64,000 nucleotides of DNA from Pseudopyrenochaeta lycopersici. Its lineage: Eukaryota > Ascomycota > Dothideomycetes > Pleosporales > Pseudopyrenochaetaceae. Both the position numbers and the translations under genes were made by a program. Positions 19,624-28,325 of the stretch are shown here, piece by piece; positions within the stretch are counted from its first letter, which is position 1, and each line of letters begins with the position of its first letter. The stretch is from positions 868,001-932,000 of the forward strand of contig NHZP01000001.1 in the NCBI GenBank assembly GCA_003313425.1. The letters run 5' to 3'. Under the pieces are notes generated by a model. That model was not told the DNA's origin. It searched no databases and saw only the letters and a list, made by a program, of their open reading frames with translations.

Positions 19624-21030
19624 ATGTCTTCCACCATGAAGGTTAGCCTTTTGGCTCTCGTTTCTGTCGTTGCTGCCGTCCCTCACTACGGCGGCCACAG
19701 CAAGTTCCACACCCTCAAGCCCTCTGGAACTGCCGGCTACGGCCAGGGCAACCACGGCACTGGCAAGCCGTACCCTACCGGCGGCTGGCCAGGCCAGTAC
19801 AACGGCACTGCTGTGCCCTACCCTACTGGCACAGGGTCTTATGATGACGGCAAGACCACCACCATCGACGAGACCTCCACCTCCACCAAGACCATTTACT
19901 CTACCGTCTATGTCAAGCCCTCTTCTGCTGCCGGTGTATCTGAGGCTACTGGCGTCGCCGCCGAGAATGCTCCCACTGACGGTCAGTGCGGCCCAGCCAC
20001 CGTTACTGTAACCGCCTCTGAGAAGGTTTACGTGACCGTCACTCCTGGAGGTGGCTATGATGCTCCGTCATCCGTCTACACTCCTGCCCCTGAATCATCC
20101 GCTGCCCCGGTTGAGTCAAAGGCTGACAGCTATGTTCTCGTCTCCGCTACTCCTGCTGCCGAGACATCTACCACCCCGGCTGCTGAGTACCCTGCCGAGA
20201 CCCCCAAGGTTGAGGAAACCGTCTCATCCAAGGTCGAGGAGTACGTTGCTCCCTCCGCCACCCCATCTGAGGCCGCTCCTTCTGCCACTCCCTCTTCCAC
20301 TGGAAACACCTACAGTGGTGCTAAGCGTGGTCTCGCGTACAACGATGCCTCTCTCTGCAAGTCTTTCGGTAGCAACTTCGGCTTCGGCTACAACTGGGGT
20401 CAGGTCGAGAACAACGACATTGGCACCAAGTTCATCCCAACCATGCACGGACCTTCCAAGTCTACTGCTGAGGAGTGGCTCGCCAACGTTGACAAGGCCG
20501 TCAAGAAGGGCTCCACAGCTGTCATGGGTTTCAACGAGTGCGATCACGCTGATCAGTGCAACTTGAGCCCCGAGGCTGCCTGCTCCGCCTGGAAGCAGTA
20601 CATGAACCCCGTGAAGTCCACCTACCCCGAGGTCACTGTCATCGGTCCCTCCGTCACCAACGGCGCTGCCCCCATGGGTCTTGACTGGCTCAGCCGCTTC
20701 CACACTGCCTGCCCCGACGCTGTCGTTGATGCCACCAACATCCATTTCTACGACATCTACGAGTCTGCCACCATTGACCGCTTCAAGGCTCAGGTCGAGA
20801 AGGCCGCCGAGATCTACGGCAAGAAGGTCTGGGTCACTGAGTTCGGTCTCAACCCCGGATCCGCTACCCAGGAGCAGGCCGCTACTTTCCTCAAGGACGC
20901 CATGGCCTACCTCGACAGCTCCGACAAGGTTCAGGGCTACTCGTGGTTCATGGTTGGCAGCGGCGAGAACCAGCTCAACTCGGGCACTGGTCTCTCTGCT
21001 CTCGGTCAAGTCTATGCTGGCTCTTACTAA
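19624..21030 (+). CDS. GH128-type cell wall glucanase with Ser/Thr/Pro-rich stalk (Asl1-like)
   Basis: This is a single exon of 468 residues. A signal peptide (KVSLLALVSVVAAVPHYGG) is followed by a Gly/Pro/Tyr-rich segment and then a Ser/Thr/Ala/Pro-rich stalk to about residue 225. The C-terminal ~235 residues form a glycosyl hydrolase catalytic core of the GH128 type (TIM barrel): KRGLAYNDASLCKSF, FGYNWGQ, then VMGFNECDHADQCN with the probable acid/base Glu305, and KKVWVTEFGLNPG with the probable nucleophile Glu406. Family members hydrolyse beta-1,3-glucan; fission yeast Asl1 is a wall protein of this kind. There is no obvious GPI signal at the C-terminus (...LGQVYAGSY). The very strong codon bias suggests high expression. 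Confidence 0.93.
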   Translation: MSSTMKVSLLALVSVVAAVPHYGGHSKFHTLKPSGTAGYGQGNHGTGKPYPTGGWPGQYNGTAVPYPTGTGSYDDGKTTTIDETSTSTKTIYSTVYVKPSSAAGVSEATGVAAENAPTDGQCGPATVTVTASEKVYVTVTPGGGYDAPSSVYTPAPESSAAPVESKADSYVLVSATPAAETSTTPAAEYPAETPKVEETVSSKVEEYVAPSATPSEAAPSATPSSTGNTYSGAKRGLAYNDASLCKSFGSNFGFGYNWGQVENNDIGTKFIPTMHGPSKSTAEEWLANVDKAVKKGSTAVMGFNECDHADQCNLSPEAACSAWKQYMNPVKSTYPEVTVIGPSVTNGAAPMGLDWLSRFHTACPDAVVDATNIHFYDIYESATIDRFKAQVEKAAEIYGKKVWVTEFGLNPGSATQEQAATFLKDAMAYLDSSDKVQGYSWFMVGSGENQLNSGTGLSALGQVYAGSY

Positions 21031-22007
21031 GCGGCTGGATTTGAGGAGTGGTGATGGATGGATGGACAAGGCGTTTGCATTTCCGGCGCACACTGGAAAA
21101 AATTTCTTGTATATGGATTAGGTCTAGGATTGGGTTCATCTGGGACTAAACAGACGCGGCACTACGATGCACGATCGTTCTGTATTGATATTTTGTTTAA
21201 CTTCTATTCCCCAAATTTTGTAAGACGGGGTCGGTGGCTTGGTGTAGCGAAGTGATGGAGTGGAATGAATACTGTCAACATGCATGATCAACTTTGCCTT
21301 GAAACCTGAGTGACCTACTATTCGTGATGCATTATCGTCGAATCTTTAAGAACATCCGCACTGGTGCTTTCTTATCAGTGACTCGATGCACACTGGACGC
21401 AATTCAACCCGACAATAACGCCAGGGCGCTCCTTCTACTACGCCGCTCTCTTCACCCTTCACCGTCAACAATGTATATATGCAGCCAAACATCCATCTAC
21501 TTCCAAGCCTGCATTATGAATGTCCTTGAAAGGAAGACAGCATGCGTACCTCAACTACGCACAACACTCTAGCCCGCTGACTCACGCGTTAGCAAGCTGA
21601 GTCAAAAGCCTCCGCACCAGTCAGCGACCCGCCCTGAAGAAGCCGTACATACATTCGCAGAGAGCTAGCAAAGCGAATAGGCAGATCGTTTGTCGAATTG
21701 CTTACTCAATGTGTAGCCTGGGTATGGTGTGCGGTTGCGGGATTGGATCTGTCTGCTTGTATGATGGCCTGCGGTTGTTTTTTTAACTAGATTGGCTTCT
21801 TTCCGTGGGTGCTGTGAAAGGGGAAGGATTGTTTGGACTGGGGTTTGATTATTGATGGTAGGATATTGAGATAGAGAGATAGTTCCATGAAAAGCAGTGG
21901 GTTTTGTATATGATGGCTGGGATGCCCAGGAGTGATGAGATGCGAGAGAAGGAGTTCATTACTTTTGCTGGATATCTGGATAAAGTGCAGTGGAGTTTCT
22001 CAGAAAG
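21031..22007. other. intergenic, upstream of the beta-propeller gene
   Basis: This ~1-kb spacer holds the glucanase 3' UTR and the promoter of the next gene. The only feature I see is a pair of TGASTCA sites at 21578-21604. Confidence 0.45.
21578..21604. promoter_or_regulatory. paired Gcn4/CpcA/AP-1-type sites
   Basis: TGACTCA (21578-21584) and TGAGTCA (21598-21604) lie 20 bp apart, about two helical turns, and about 400 bp before the beta-propeller ATG. bZIP factors such as CpcA/Gcn4 and AP-1-type regulators bind this core. Function is inferred from sequence only. Confidence 0.4.
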
Positions 22008-23087
22008 ATGGCGAGAATAATAACGTATTTACTTCCGCTTCTTTCGGTCAGCTTGTGCACACCTACGTCTAGCCTTGTCGCACCTCATGCACATGTCGAC
22101 CTCCCCATTCCCGCTCGAACTGTAGCTCAACTCGCCACGACACCCACCTGGCTCGAGAACATTGCCGTACGAGCAAATGGCGACCTTCTCGTAACGCAGC
22201 TCGCCCCAGCACCTGTCCTGTACACGGTCAAGAACCCGTCATCAGAACACGCAGTCCTGGAGCCTGTATACGAATGGCACGAACCCAATGTATCCATCTT
22301 ACTCGGCATCGTTGAAACGTTCCCAGACACATTCAGCGTGATTGCCGGCAACGCGACCGCAAACGCGACAGGCTACGCGGGCACGTTTTCCGTCTGGCAG
22401 GTGAAATTCGAAGCGTCTACGTCGTCATCGACGCCGCGCGTCCGCAAGCTCGCCAACATCCCGCAGGCCAAATTCCTCAACGGCGTCATCCCCCTCCCGG
22501 GCAACCCGTCCATTCTGCTGATCCCAGACTCGCAATTCGGGCTACTGTTCCGCCTGGACACACGCACGGGGGCGAGCGAAATCATTGCGCAGAGACCAGA
22601 ATTCAATCCGTACCCCGAGCGGCAGAACAAGACGGTGGGATTTGGCATCAACGGCGTGCGCATCCGAGACGGGTATTTGTACTTTACCAACTCGAATCTC
22701 GTAGCTGTGTTCCGTGTGCGCATTACGAAGGATGGGTATATAGCTAATGGGGGAAAGGCAGCAGTAGAGCTGTACGCCGACCTGAGTGTTGCGACGACGT
22801 TTGTGGATGACTTTGCGTTCTCTGCCGATGGGACGATTTGGGCGGTGAGCAATGACGGGAACACGATTGTTGCAGCGGCGCCCGGTGGAAAGGTAGTCAA
22901 GGAAGTTGCTGGAAGCAGGGATCAGTTGACGATTGTGGGTGGGACGGCTGCAGCGTTTGGGAGAAGTAAGAAGGATAGGCATGTGTTGTATGTGAGTACA
23001 GCTGGTGGACTTGACGCTCCTGTAAATGGGACGGTGGTGGAGCCGGGCAAAGTTGTCGCTGTTGATACAGAAGGGTGGCATTGGTAA
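22008..23087 (+). CDS. secreted six-bladed beta-propeller (SMP-30/gluconolactonase-like) protein
   Basis: This is a single exon of 359 residues. The first ATG in frame is at 22008 (MARIITYLLPLLSVSLC), which gives a clean signal peptide; the upstream extension starts only at GTG. The body shows repeating propeller strands: TWLENIAVRANGDLLVTQL, FLNGVIPLPGNPSILLIPDS, GFGINGVRIRDGYLYFTNSN and VDDFAFSADGTIWAVSNDGN. Several N-glycosylation sequons are present. This matches the fungal SMP-30/gluconolactonase/LRE-like group, whose members are often of unknown substrate and sometimes sit in secondary-metabolite clusters. No cluster genes are evident here, and I would not assign an activity. Confidence 0.82.
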   Translation: MARIITYLLPLLSVSLCTPTSSLVAPHAHVDLPIPARTVAQLATTPTWLENIAVRANGDLLVTQLAPAPVLYTVKNPSSEHAVLEPVYEWHEPNVSILLGIVETFPDTFSVIAGNATANATGYAGTFSVWQVKFEASTSSSTPRVRKLANIPQAKFLNGVIPLPGNPSILLIPDSQFGLLFRLDTRTGASEIIAQRPEFNPYPERQNKTVGFGINGVRIRDGYLYFTNSNLVAVFRVRITKDGYIANGGKAAVELYADLSVATTFVDDFAFSADGTIWAVSNDGNTIVAAAPGGKVVKEVAGSRDQLTIVGGTAAAFGRSKKDRHVLYVSTAGGLDAPVNGTVVEPGKVVAVDTEGWHW

Positions 23088-23321
23088 GTCTTTGCAATCG
23101 ATCCCTGACCGGATGTACAACGAGGAATGGTGATGACTGTAGTCCTTTGAAGTTGCTAGGCTCAAGACATGAACAAGAACAAAGGGCCTGAACTTTATTT
23201 TGTCTTCGTGTGGTGCTGTGGAAGTGCCAACTAGCAGCACCCCCCAATGAGTAGAGTATTGACGGTGCTGCTTCAACCCTCATGCATCATGCTTGGGTAT
23301 CGAACTATTGAAATAACCCAA

Positions 23322-24869
23322 CTACAACCTAACCTCAGCAGCCTTCCTCAGTCTATTCATGACCGCAGCCGCAATATCATCACCAGTGGTGTCATCAATC
23401 CCTTCGACATATATGATATCCACACGCTTCTTGTCCAGCTCGCGAAGTGCAGAGAACAAGCCTCTTGCGACACCTTCCGTCTCTGCCCCCAAATTTATAT
23501 CCCAAATCTCGGTATTACTAGATTTGGAATGGTAGTGCTCTGCGTGCGGGATCTGGTGCTGGATGACTGAGCGAAGGAGGTTGGAGAGGCGGGAGGGTGA
23601 GATGTTTGGTGAAGATAGCGTTGTGGACTGTAAGACTCCGTTGGTATGGCCATTCGTAATGCTCCGTTGTTCAGCACTCTGGCCAAGCGCGGCTTCCCAG
23701 CTCTTGGTTCGAATGATGCCAATCGTCTTCTTCTTTGCTATTTCCTCAGGAGTAGGTTGGCCAGCCCCGGATTCAAACAGGATCACCTCCGCCTTAGGGC
23801 TATAATGCCTATACTTCATGCCTGGTGCTCTTGGCTTACTCGCTCCTCCTTCTTGCTTATCCTTGTAACCCGTGACTACATTCTCCCAGCCCGGACACTG
23901 CCGTAGCTGCTCCACAGTAATACCACCAGGCCGTAGTATAGTCGGTACACCTGAAATCCCGTCTATGACCGTGCTCTCTACGCCGACCTCGCATGGCCCG
24001 CCGTCGATGATGGTATGTATCCGCCCTTGCAGATCATCCAAGACATGTTCGGCAGCTGTGGGCGAGGGGCGTGTTGAAGCGTTCGCAGAGGGTGCAGCGA
24101 GTGGACGGCCACAAAGACGCAAAAGGGAGAGCGCGAGTATTGAGCGGGGCATTCGTGCCCCAAATGTGGATAAGCCGGCTGTGACTTCTGGCGCGAGGAC
24201 AGAGTCTTTAGGAGCTGGAAGGATGATGGTGATTGGGCCAGGCCAGAAGCGTTCGATGATGGGTTTGTATATCTCTGGTATGGGGTCACTGCCCACATCT
24301 TGGCCATTTCCAGCAGTATTGTGTTTGCCAGTGAGCAGCGTCCGTAGTTGCGGCAGCGAGTGGACGTGGACGATGAGCGGGTTGTCAGCCGGCCGTCCTT
24401 TCGCAGCGAAGATGGCTTTTACGGCTGAGCTCCTTGTCGCGTCTGCTCCCAATCCATACACCGTCTCTGTTGGAAATGCAACAGGTGTATCTGTATTCAC
24501 TAGCTCTTCTGCGGCTCTTTTCAGAGACTCGTAGTCCTTCCCTTGCGCATATTCAATATCCCATTCATCGACCAAGTCTTCCTTGGACTCTCTGACCGCG
24601 ATATGTCCCAAACTCTGCGGATCTACGTGCAAGGTATCTGTTTCCATGTTTGCAGTTGTATGCTGGTAAGACTGTGTGTTGGCAGGGACTTTTGTGTTGT
24701 CTAGGCGAAAGCGCTGTGGCGTGAAGAAAGCGATGGGTATATTCAGCGCGGTAATAGGCAGACGTGCGGGCTCTGATGCGGCGATTTGCACCAGAGAGCG
24801 TAGCGGGTAAGATCGGTGAAAGAAACTTGCGAGTTTGACATTTGGTAGGCGGGGATGGCGTATGGGCAT
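23322..24869 (-). CDS. sua5: threonylcarbamoyl-AMP synthase Sua5 (YrdC/Sua5 domains)
   Basis: Makes threonylcarbamoyl-AMP from threonine, bicarbonate and ATP, the first step of t6A modification at position 37 of ANN-decoding tRNAs. This is a single exon of 515 residues. The YrdC domain (about 110-310) contains PVAFPTETVYGLGADA, KAIFAAKGRPADNPLIVHV, RFWPGPITIILPA and GRPLAAPSANASTRPSPT. The linker SKPRAPGMKYRHYSPKAEV and the C-terminal Sua5 domain follow. The first 74 residues are basic and almost free of acidic residues, like a mitochondrial presequence. A second in-frame ATG in good context (24645-24647, METDTLHV) would give a cytosolic form. The gene lies tail-to-tail with the beta-propeller gene. 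Confidence 0.95.
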   Translation of the reverse strand: MPIRHPRLPNVKLASFFHRSYPLRSLVQIAASEPARLPITALNIPIAFFTPQRFRLDNTKVPANTQSYQHTTANMETDTLHVDPQSLGHIAVRESKEDLVDEWDIEYAQGKDYESLKRAAEELVNTDTPVAFPTETVYGLGADATRSSAVKAIFAAKGRPADNPLIVHVHSLPQLRTLLTGKHNTAGNGQDVGSDPIPEIYKPIIERFWPGPITIILPAPKDSVLAPEVTAGLSTFGARMPRSILALSLLRLCGRPLAAPSANASTRPSPTAAEHVLDDLQGRIHTIIDGGPCEVGVESTVIDGISGVPTILRPGGITVEQLRQCPGWENVVTGYKDKQEGGASKPRAPGMKYRHYSPKAEVILFESGAGQPTPEEIAKKKTIGIIRTKSWEAALGQSAEQRSITNGHTNGVLQSTTLSSPNISPSRLSNLLRSVIQHQIPHAEHYHSKSSNTEIWDINLGAETEGVARGLFSALRELDKKRVDIIYVEGIDDTTGDDIAAAVMNRLRKAAEVRL

Positions 24870-25269
24870 CAGAGTGATGACTGGTGGTGAAGCTCAAATT
24901 TTTTGATCGGAAACGCGGTGGAACAAATTCCGATCCTTGCACCGACGTCATGTTCGAGATTGATAGCGCTAGTAGACAGTGAGCGTCGTGAAAGCATATA
25001 CACTTTAAAACTGCAAGTATAGACATAATGAACGACGTGAAAATGTATTGAGTAATTAATGTTCATGACTCGGTCAAGTTACTCCTACTACCAATGATAC
25101 ACAAGCACTACTTTCAGTGACACAAACGCCAGACACCAATACACTACCCCAGACAGCCGTTTCCCATGTATAAGCAAGTCATGCATATCTAAGAAAGGGT
25201 ATCCAGCGAACGCCGGAAGACCATAACCCGAACCCCAGCCACCAAGGCAACGATGAAGAACAAGGACTT
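24870..25269. other. intergenic, SUA5 upstream region
   Basis: This 400-bp spacer between RAD21 (ends at 25270) and SUA5 should contain the SUA5 promoter. I see nothing further. Confidence 0.4.
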
Positions 25270-27202
25270 TTATGCTGAGACAGACACTTCTGGAGGACCC
25301 TGGAGGATACCCTCAGCTGGTGCGTCAGGCTCTGCCGCTTGGGTCTGCGAAGCCAGTTCGCCGCTAGCAGAAGTCTCTGCCCATTGACCCCAGAGTCCTC
25401 GCTTGGCGCGAATACGGAGAGGACCCCCTAATTGGTTCGCAGGCTGCTCGACCTTGATGGCGTCTTTGGTGGCTAGGACCAACATTTCGAAGAACATCTT
25501 GGTCGCATCGGAGCGCGATGTTCGCGCCTCTGGAAGCATGTCTTGGAACACAATACTGTTTCTCTGTCGTACCGATTCGCTCTGCTCAGCCTCTGGTCCG
25601 AATCGCTCTCGGAGAAGGTGCACGGCGTGTTTTGTGCCCAGCGAGACAGGACCAGCTTCTTCAGGGTGGACCAGAGGAGCAGTCGTATCATCAAAGTTGT
25701 CCGGGATAGCAGAGTAGTCCTCCTCTTCGTCATTTTCTCCAAACTGCGGCATTGCGGGCTCGTCAGGCAGCTGAATGATGTCGTCGGATCTTCCGAGGGG
25801 GCTAGTGCCGCCGAGGCCAAAATCTACACCTCCCATGGAAGGCTCGTCCTGTTCGAACTCCAACTGTGGTGTCTTTTCTCCTTCAGCTGCTGCCTCGTCT
25901 TCTGTCGTACCTAGGTCGGCAACGCCACTATCTCGCTTACGCTTCTGGCTTGGACGTGATACAAGTTCTAGGGACAAAATGCCCCTCAACTCGGGAGCCC
26001 AGCCCTGACTTCTGCCATTGCCGAGAATATTTGAGACGAAGCCTCCAGACTTCTGCATGTTGATCAAAGCCATAAGGAGAGGGTCGCGGGGTAGGAAAGA
26101 AGCAGGCTTAAGAATCTTATCGCGGTTGTTCTGTTGTTCCCTGAGCTGGTGTGTCGAGATCATGGTCTCAGCATCCTGCGCAATGACCCTTCTACGCTTG
26201 GCCCTGGCTTGGTGGACAGACTCCTCCTCTTCTTGCTCTTGACCAGGCTCGAACATTATAGTGCTCTGCTCGGCGACTTCCTGTGCAAGCCGTGTAGCTT
26301 CATCATCGTTTAGTTCGGAGAGCGGGGACTCGGCGCGTTGAACAGGCCGCACTGGTAGGTCACCGGCTATCGACCCCGCAGGAAGATCCATCTCTGTCAT
26401 GCCGCCCATAGTAATATCCAGATCGCCAAGCTCGGGTGCATGTGCCGTCTCTGACATATCGTCGCCAAGGTCCAAGCCCAGGTCATCGTCAATCAAGTCC
26501 TTGACAGTTGAGCCAAACTCCTCAGAGACGCGTCGCTCCAGCGGCGCATTGCGACCGCGCTCAATGCTGGTGCCCTCATCGAAGGCCGGCTCCAAGTCCA
26601 GATCCTCTCCAAGATCCAGGTTCAGGTCGTCTTCGCCCAGGGCCATTTCCTCCATGCGCGGCTGCTCAATGCTGCCAGATAGGAACTGGCTGTTGTCCCA
26701 GTCTGGCAGTGTGGTGTTCCCAAAGTCGAGATTGGTGTCCAGAGCTTGTGAAAGAAGGAGTGCTGGATCTGGCATGGGGGCCAGCAGATCAAGATCTGTG
26801 ATCATATCTGGTAGGGTCAAGCTTATAGGGTTAGCCACGTGAGTCTGAGTGGGAAGGTCAATGTTTCCTGGACGAAAGGCCTGGTGACGCGTCAGCAGTG
26901 TTTGCGAAGAGAGCGCGTTGCAAGCTCACCATCTTGATCTTCCACAACGCGTCGTTGCAATCATCGTGGAGGTAGTGGGCTTTCCGGTGATAGATGCGCA
27001 CAACACCAAGAAGCAACTGTCCGTTCAAACGCAAGGCAAGTGGACCGCCGGCAGCCCCCTCGGGACGGATGATGACTTGGATGTCCTCGTCGATCTTGTC
27101 CTGCAGCACCTGAGCCTTGGTGAGCTTCTTGTGCTGGTTGGCGGCCAGCCAGACGCGAGCCAGCTGGCCCGACTTGAATAAGAGGTCCTCGGGAAGGAAC
27201 AT
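25270..27202 (-). CDS. rad21: cohesin kleisin subunit Rad21/Scc1
   Basis: This is the alpha-kleisin that closes the Smc1-Smc3 ring and is cut by separase at anaphase. There are two exons (complement), 26930-27202 and 25270-26880, totalling 627 residues. The N-terminal Rad21/Rec8 domain binds the Smc3 neck (MFLPEDLLFKSGQLARVWLA, GVVRIYHRKAHYLHDDCNDAL). The middle is acidic and disordered. The C-terminal winged helix that binds the Smc1 head is present (KMFFEMLVLATKDAIKVEQ, IRAKRGLWGQWAE). A separase-type site SIERGR lies at about residues 196-201. A meiotic Rec8 is the alternative, but the domain spacing and the single SIERGR favour mitotic Rad21. Confidence 0.93.
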
Positions 27203-28325
27203 GGCGGTAATTGAAGGAAGGCGGTCGTGGGCGGGGTGGAGGGCAAGTCGCGGGTTGGGTGGTGTTGTTTACGTCGGCGCGTCGGCGGCGAGGGGATGCG
27301 CCAACTGTGTTCGCGCGCCGACAGCGGTCCAAGAGGTTCCAAAGATGCGTGCAGCCGTAGCAATGGCAGTGAATGTCGAGAAAAGTCGAGCGCCGATGGT
27401 GTGGAGGATGCGCGTCGGTGGGTGGATGGTCCGGGTTCTGGCAGGGTTGTGAGGCTGGTATGAGGCTGGGAGAATCTTGGGTTGCACGACCCAGCGGTTC
27501 CCGCTTAGTCATGCTGGCCATCACCACGCTTCCGCCTACGTGGTTCTGACGTTTGCAGTGTGAATTATTTCGATGATAGATGGCCAAAGAAGCCATAATC
27601 TACTCGTTCCAAGAGGCAACAATATTCGTGCAGATGACTTTGCGTGGTAGCCGCAACAGCAGTCTATTCTCTATACCACATGTCACTCAACCAGTGTCTT
27701 GCAGCTCCTGCCTGTTGATACTAGACTTCTGATGATAGACATGTAGTCCGAGTGCATTAGGCTTTGTTTTTGATTGCTCAGACCCCAAGTGAAGAATGAC
27801 ATCACAAGCGGATAGCAGAAAGCGCGCCATCACTTGATCCTGCAGCTCGAGTCCGAATTCGTACCTGCCAAGGCCCCAGGCTGTGCGACGCCTGGATGCA
27901 CCCGTCAAAGCTGGAGCGTGTCTGATGCTCACAAATATTGCTGCTGTGAGCTCGTGAAGCCTTTGTTTGCCCCAGTCTGCGCGGCAGGAGTTATTGGACT
28001 GGTTTGACTGAAGATCTGGCCGACTTGAAACGCATGGCCAGACCCCAGGTTGCGCACCCCCTGCTCTGCTGCCAGACTTGCCGAATGCTTGACGTTTTAA
28101 TTCATCGATCTGCATCCGGATGGCTTTCCTGTCCGGAGACGACCACCTCTGCATTTACATACTATTGCCCTTCTTGTGTAATACTCTTGGTTTTTTGGAG
28201 CGCCTTTGCCTAGCCAGCGCAGCATCAATGCGATAATCGAACTATTCAGACCCCTTTCAACGCTAGTTGTCGACAGACAGGCCACGTTCGAGCCGGCGCA
28301 CCACTGGCCTTCTGGCCATGCCAAC
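27203..28325. other. divergent intergenic region RAD21/PMR1
   Basis: This 1.1-kb region carries both promoters. I see no supported gene; a minus-strand frame at 27687-28154 lacks protein character. Confidence 0.4.

Noticed and set aside
20224..21093. 289-codon antisense frame opposite the GH128 gene
   Set aside because: It lies exactly antisense to a strongly codon-biased gene. Its composition (Val/Gly/Leu-rich repeats) is what the complement of that bias gives.
22542..23283. Long minus-strand frames opposite the beta-propeller gene
   Set aside because: They are antisense to a well-supported single-exon gene and have no protein-like motifs.
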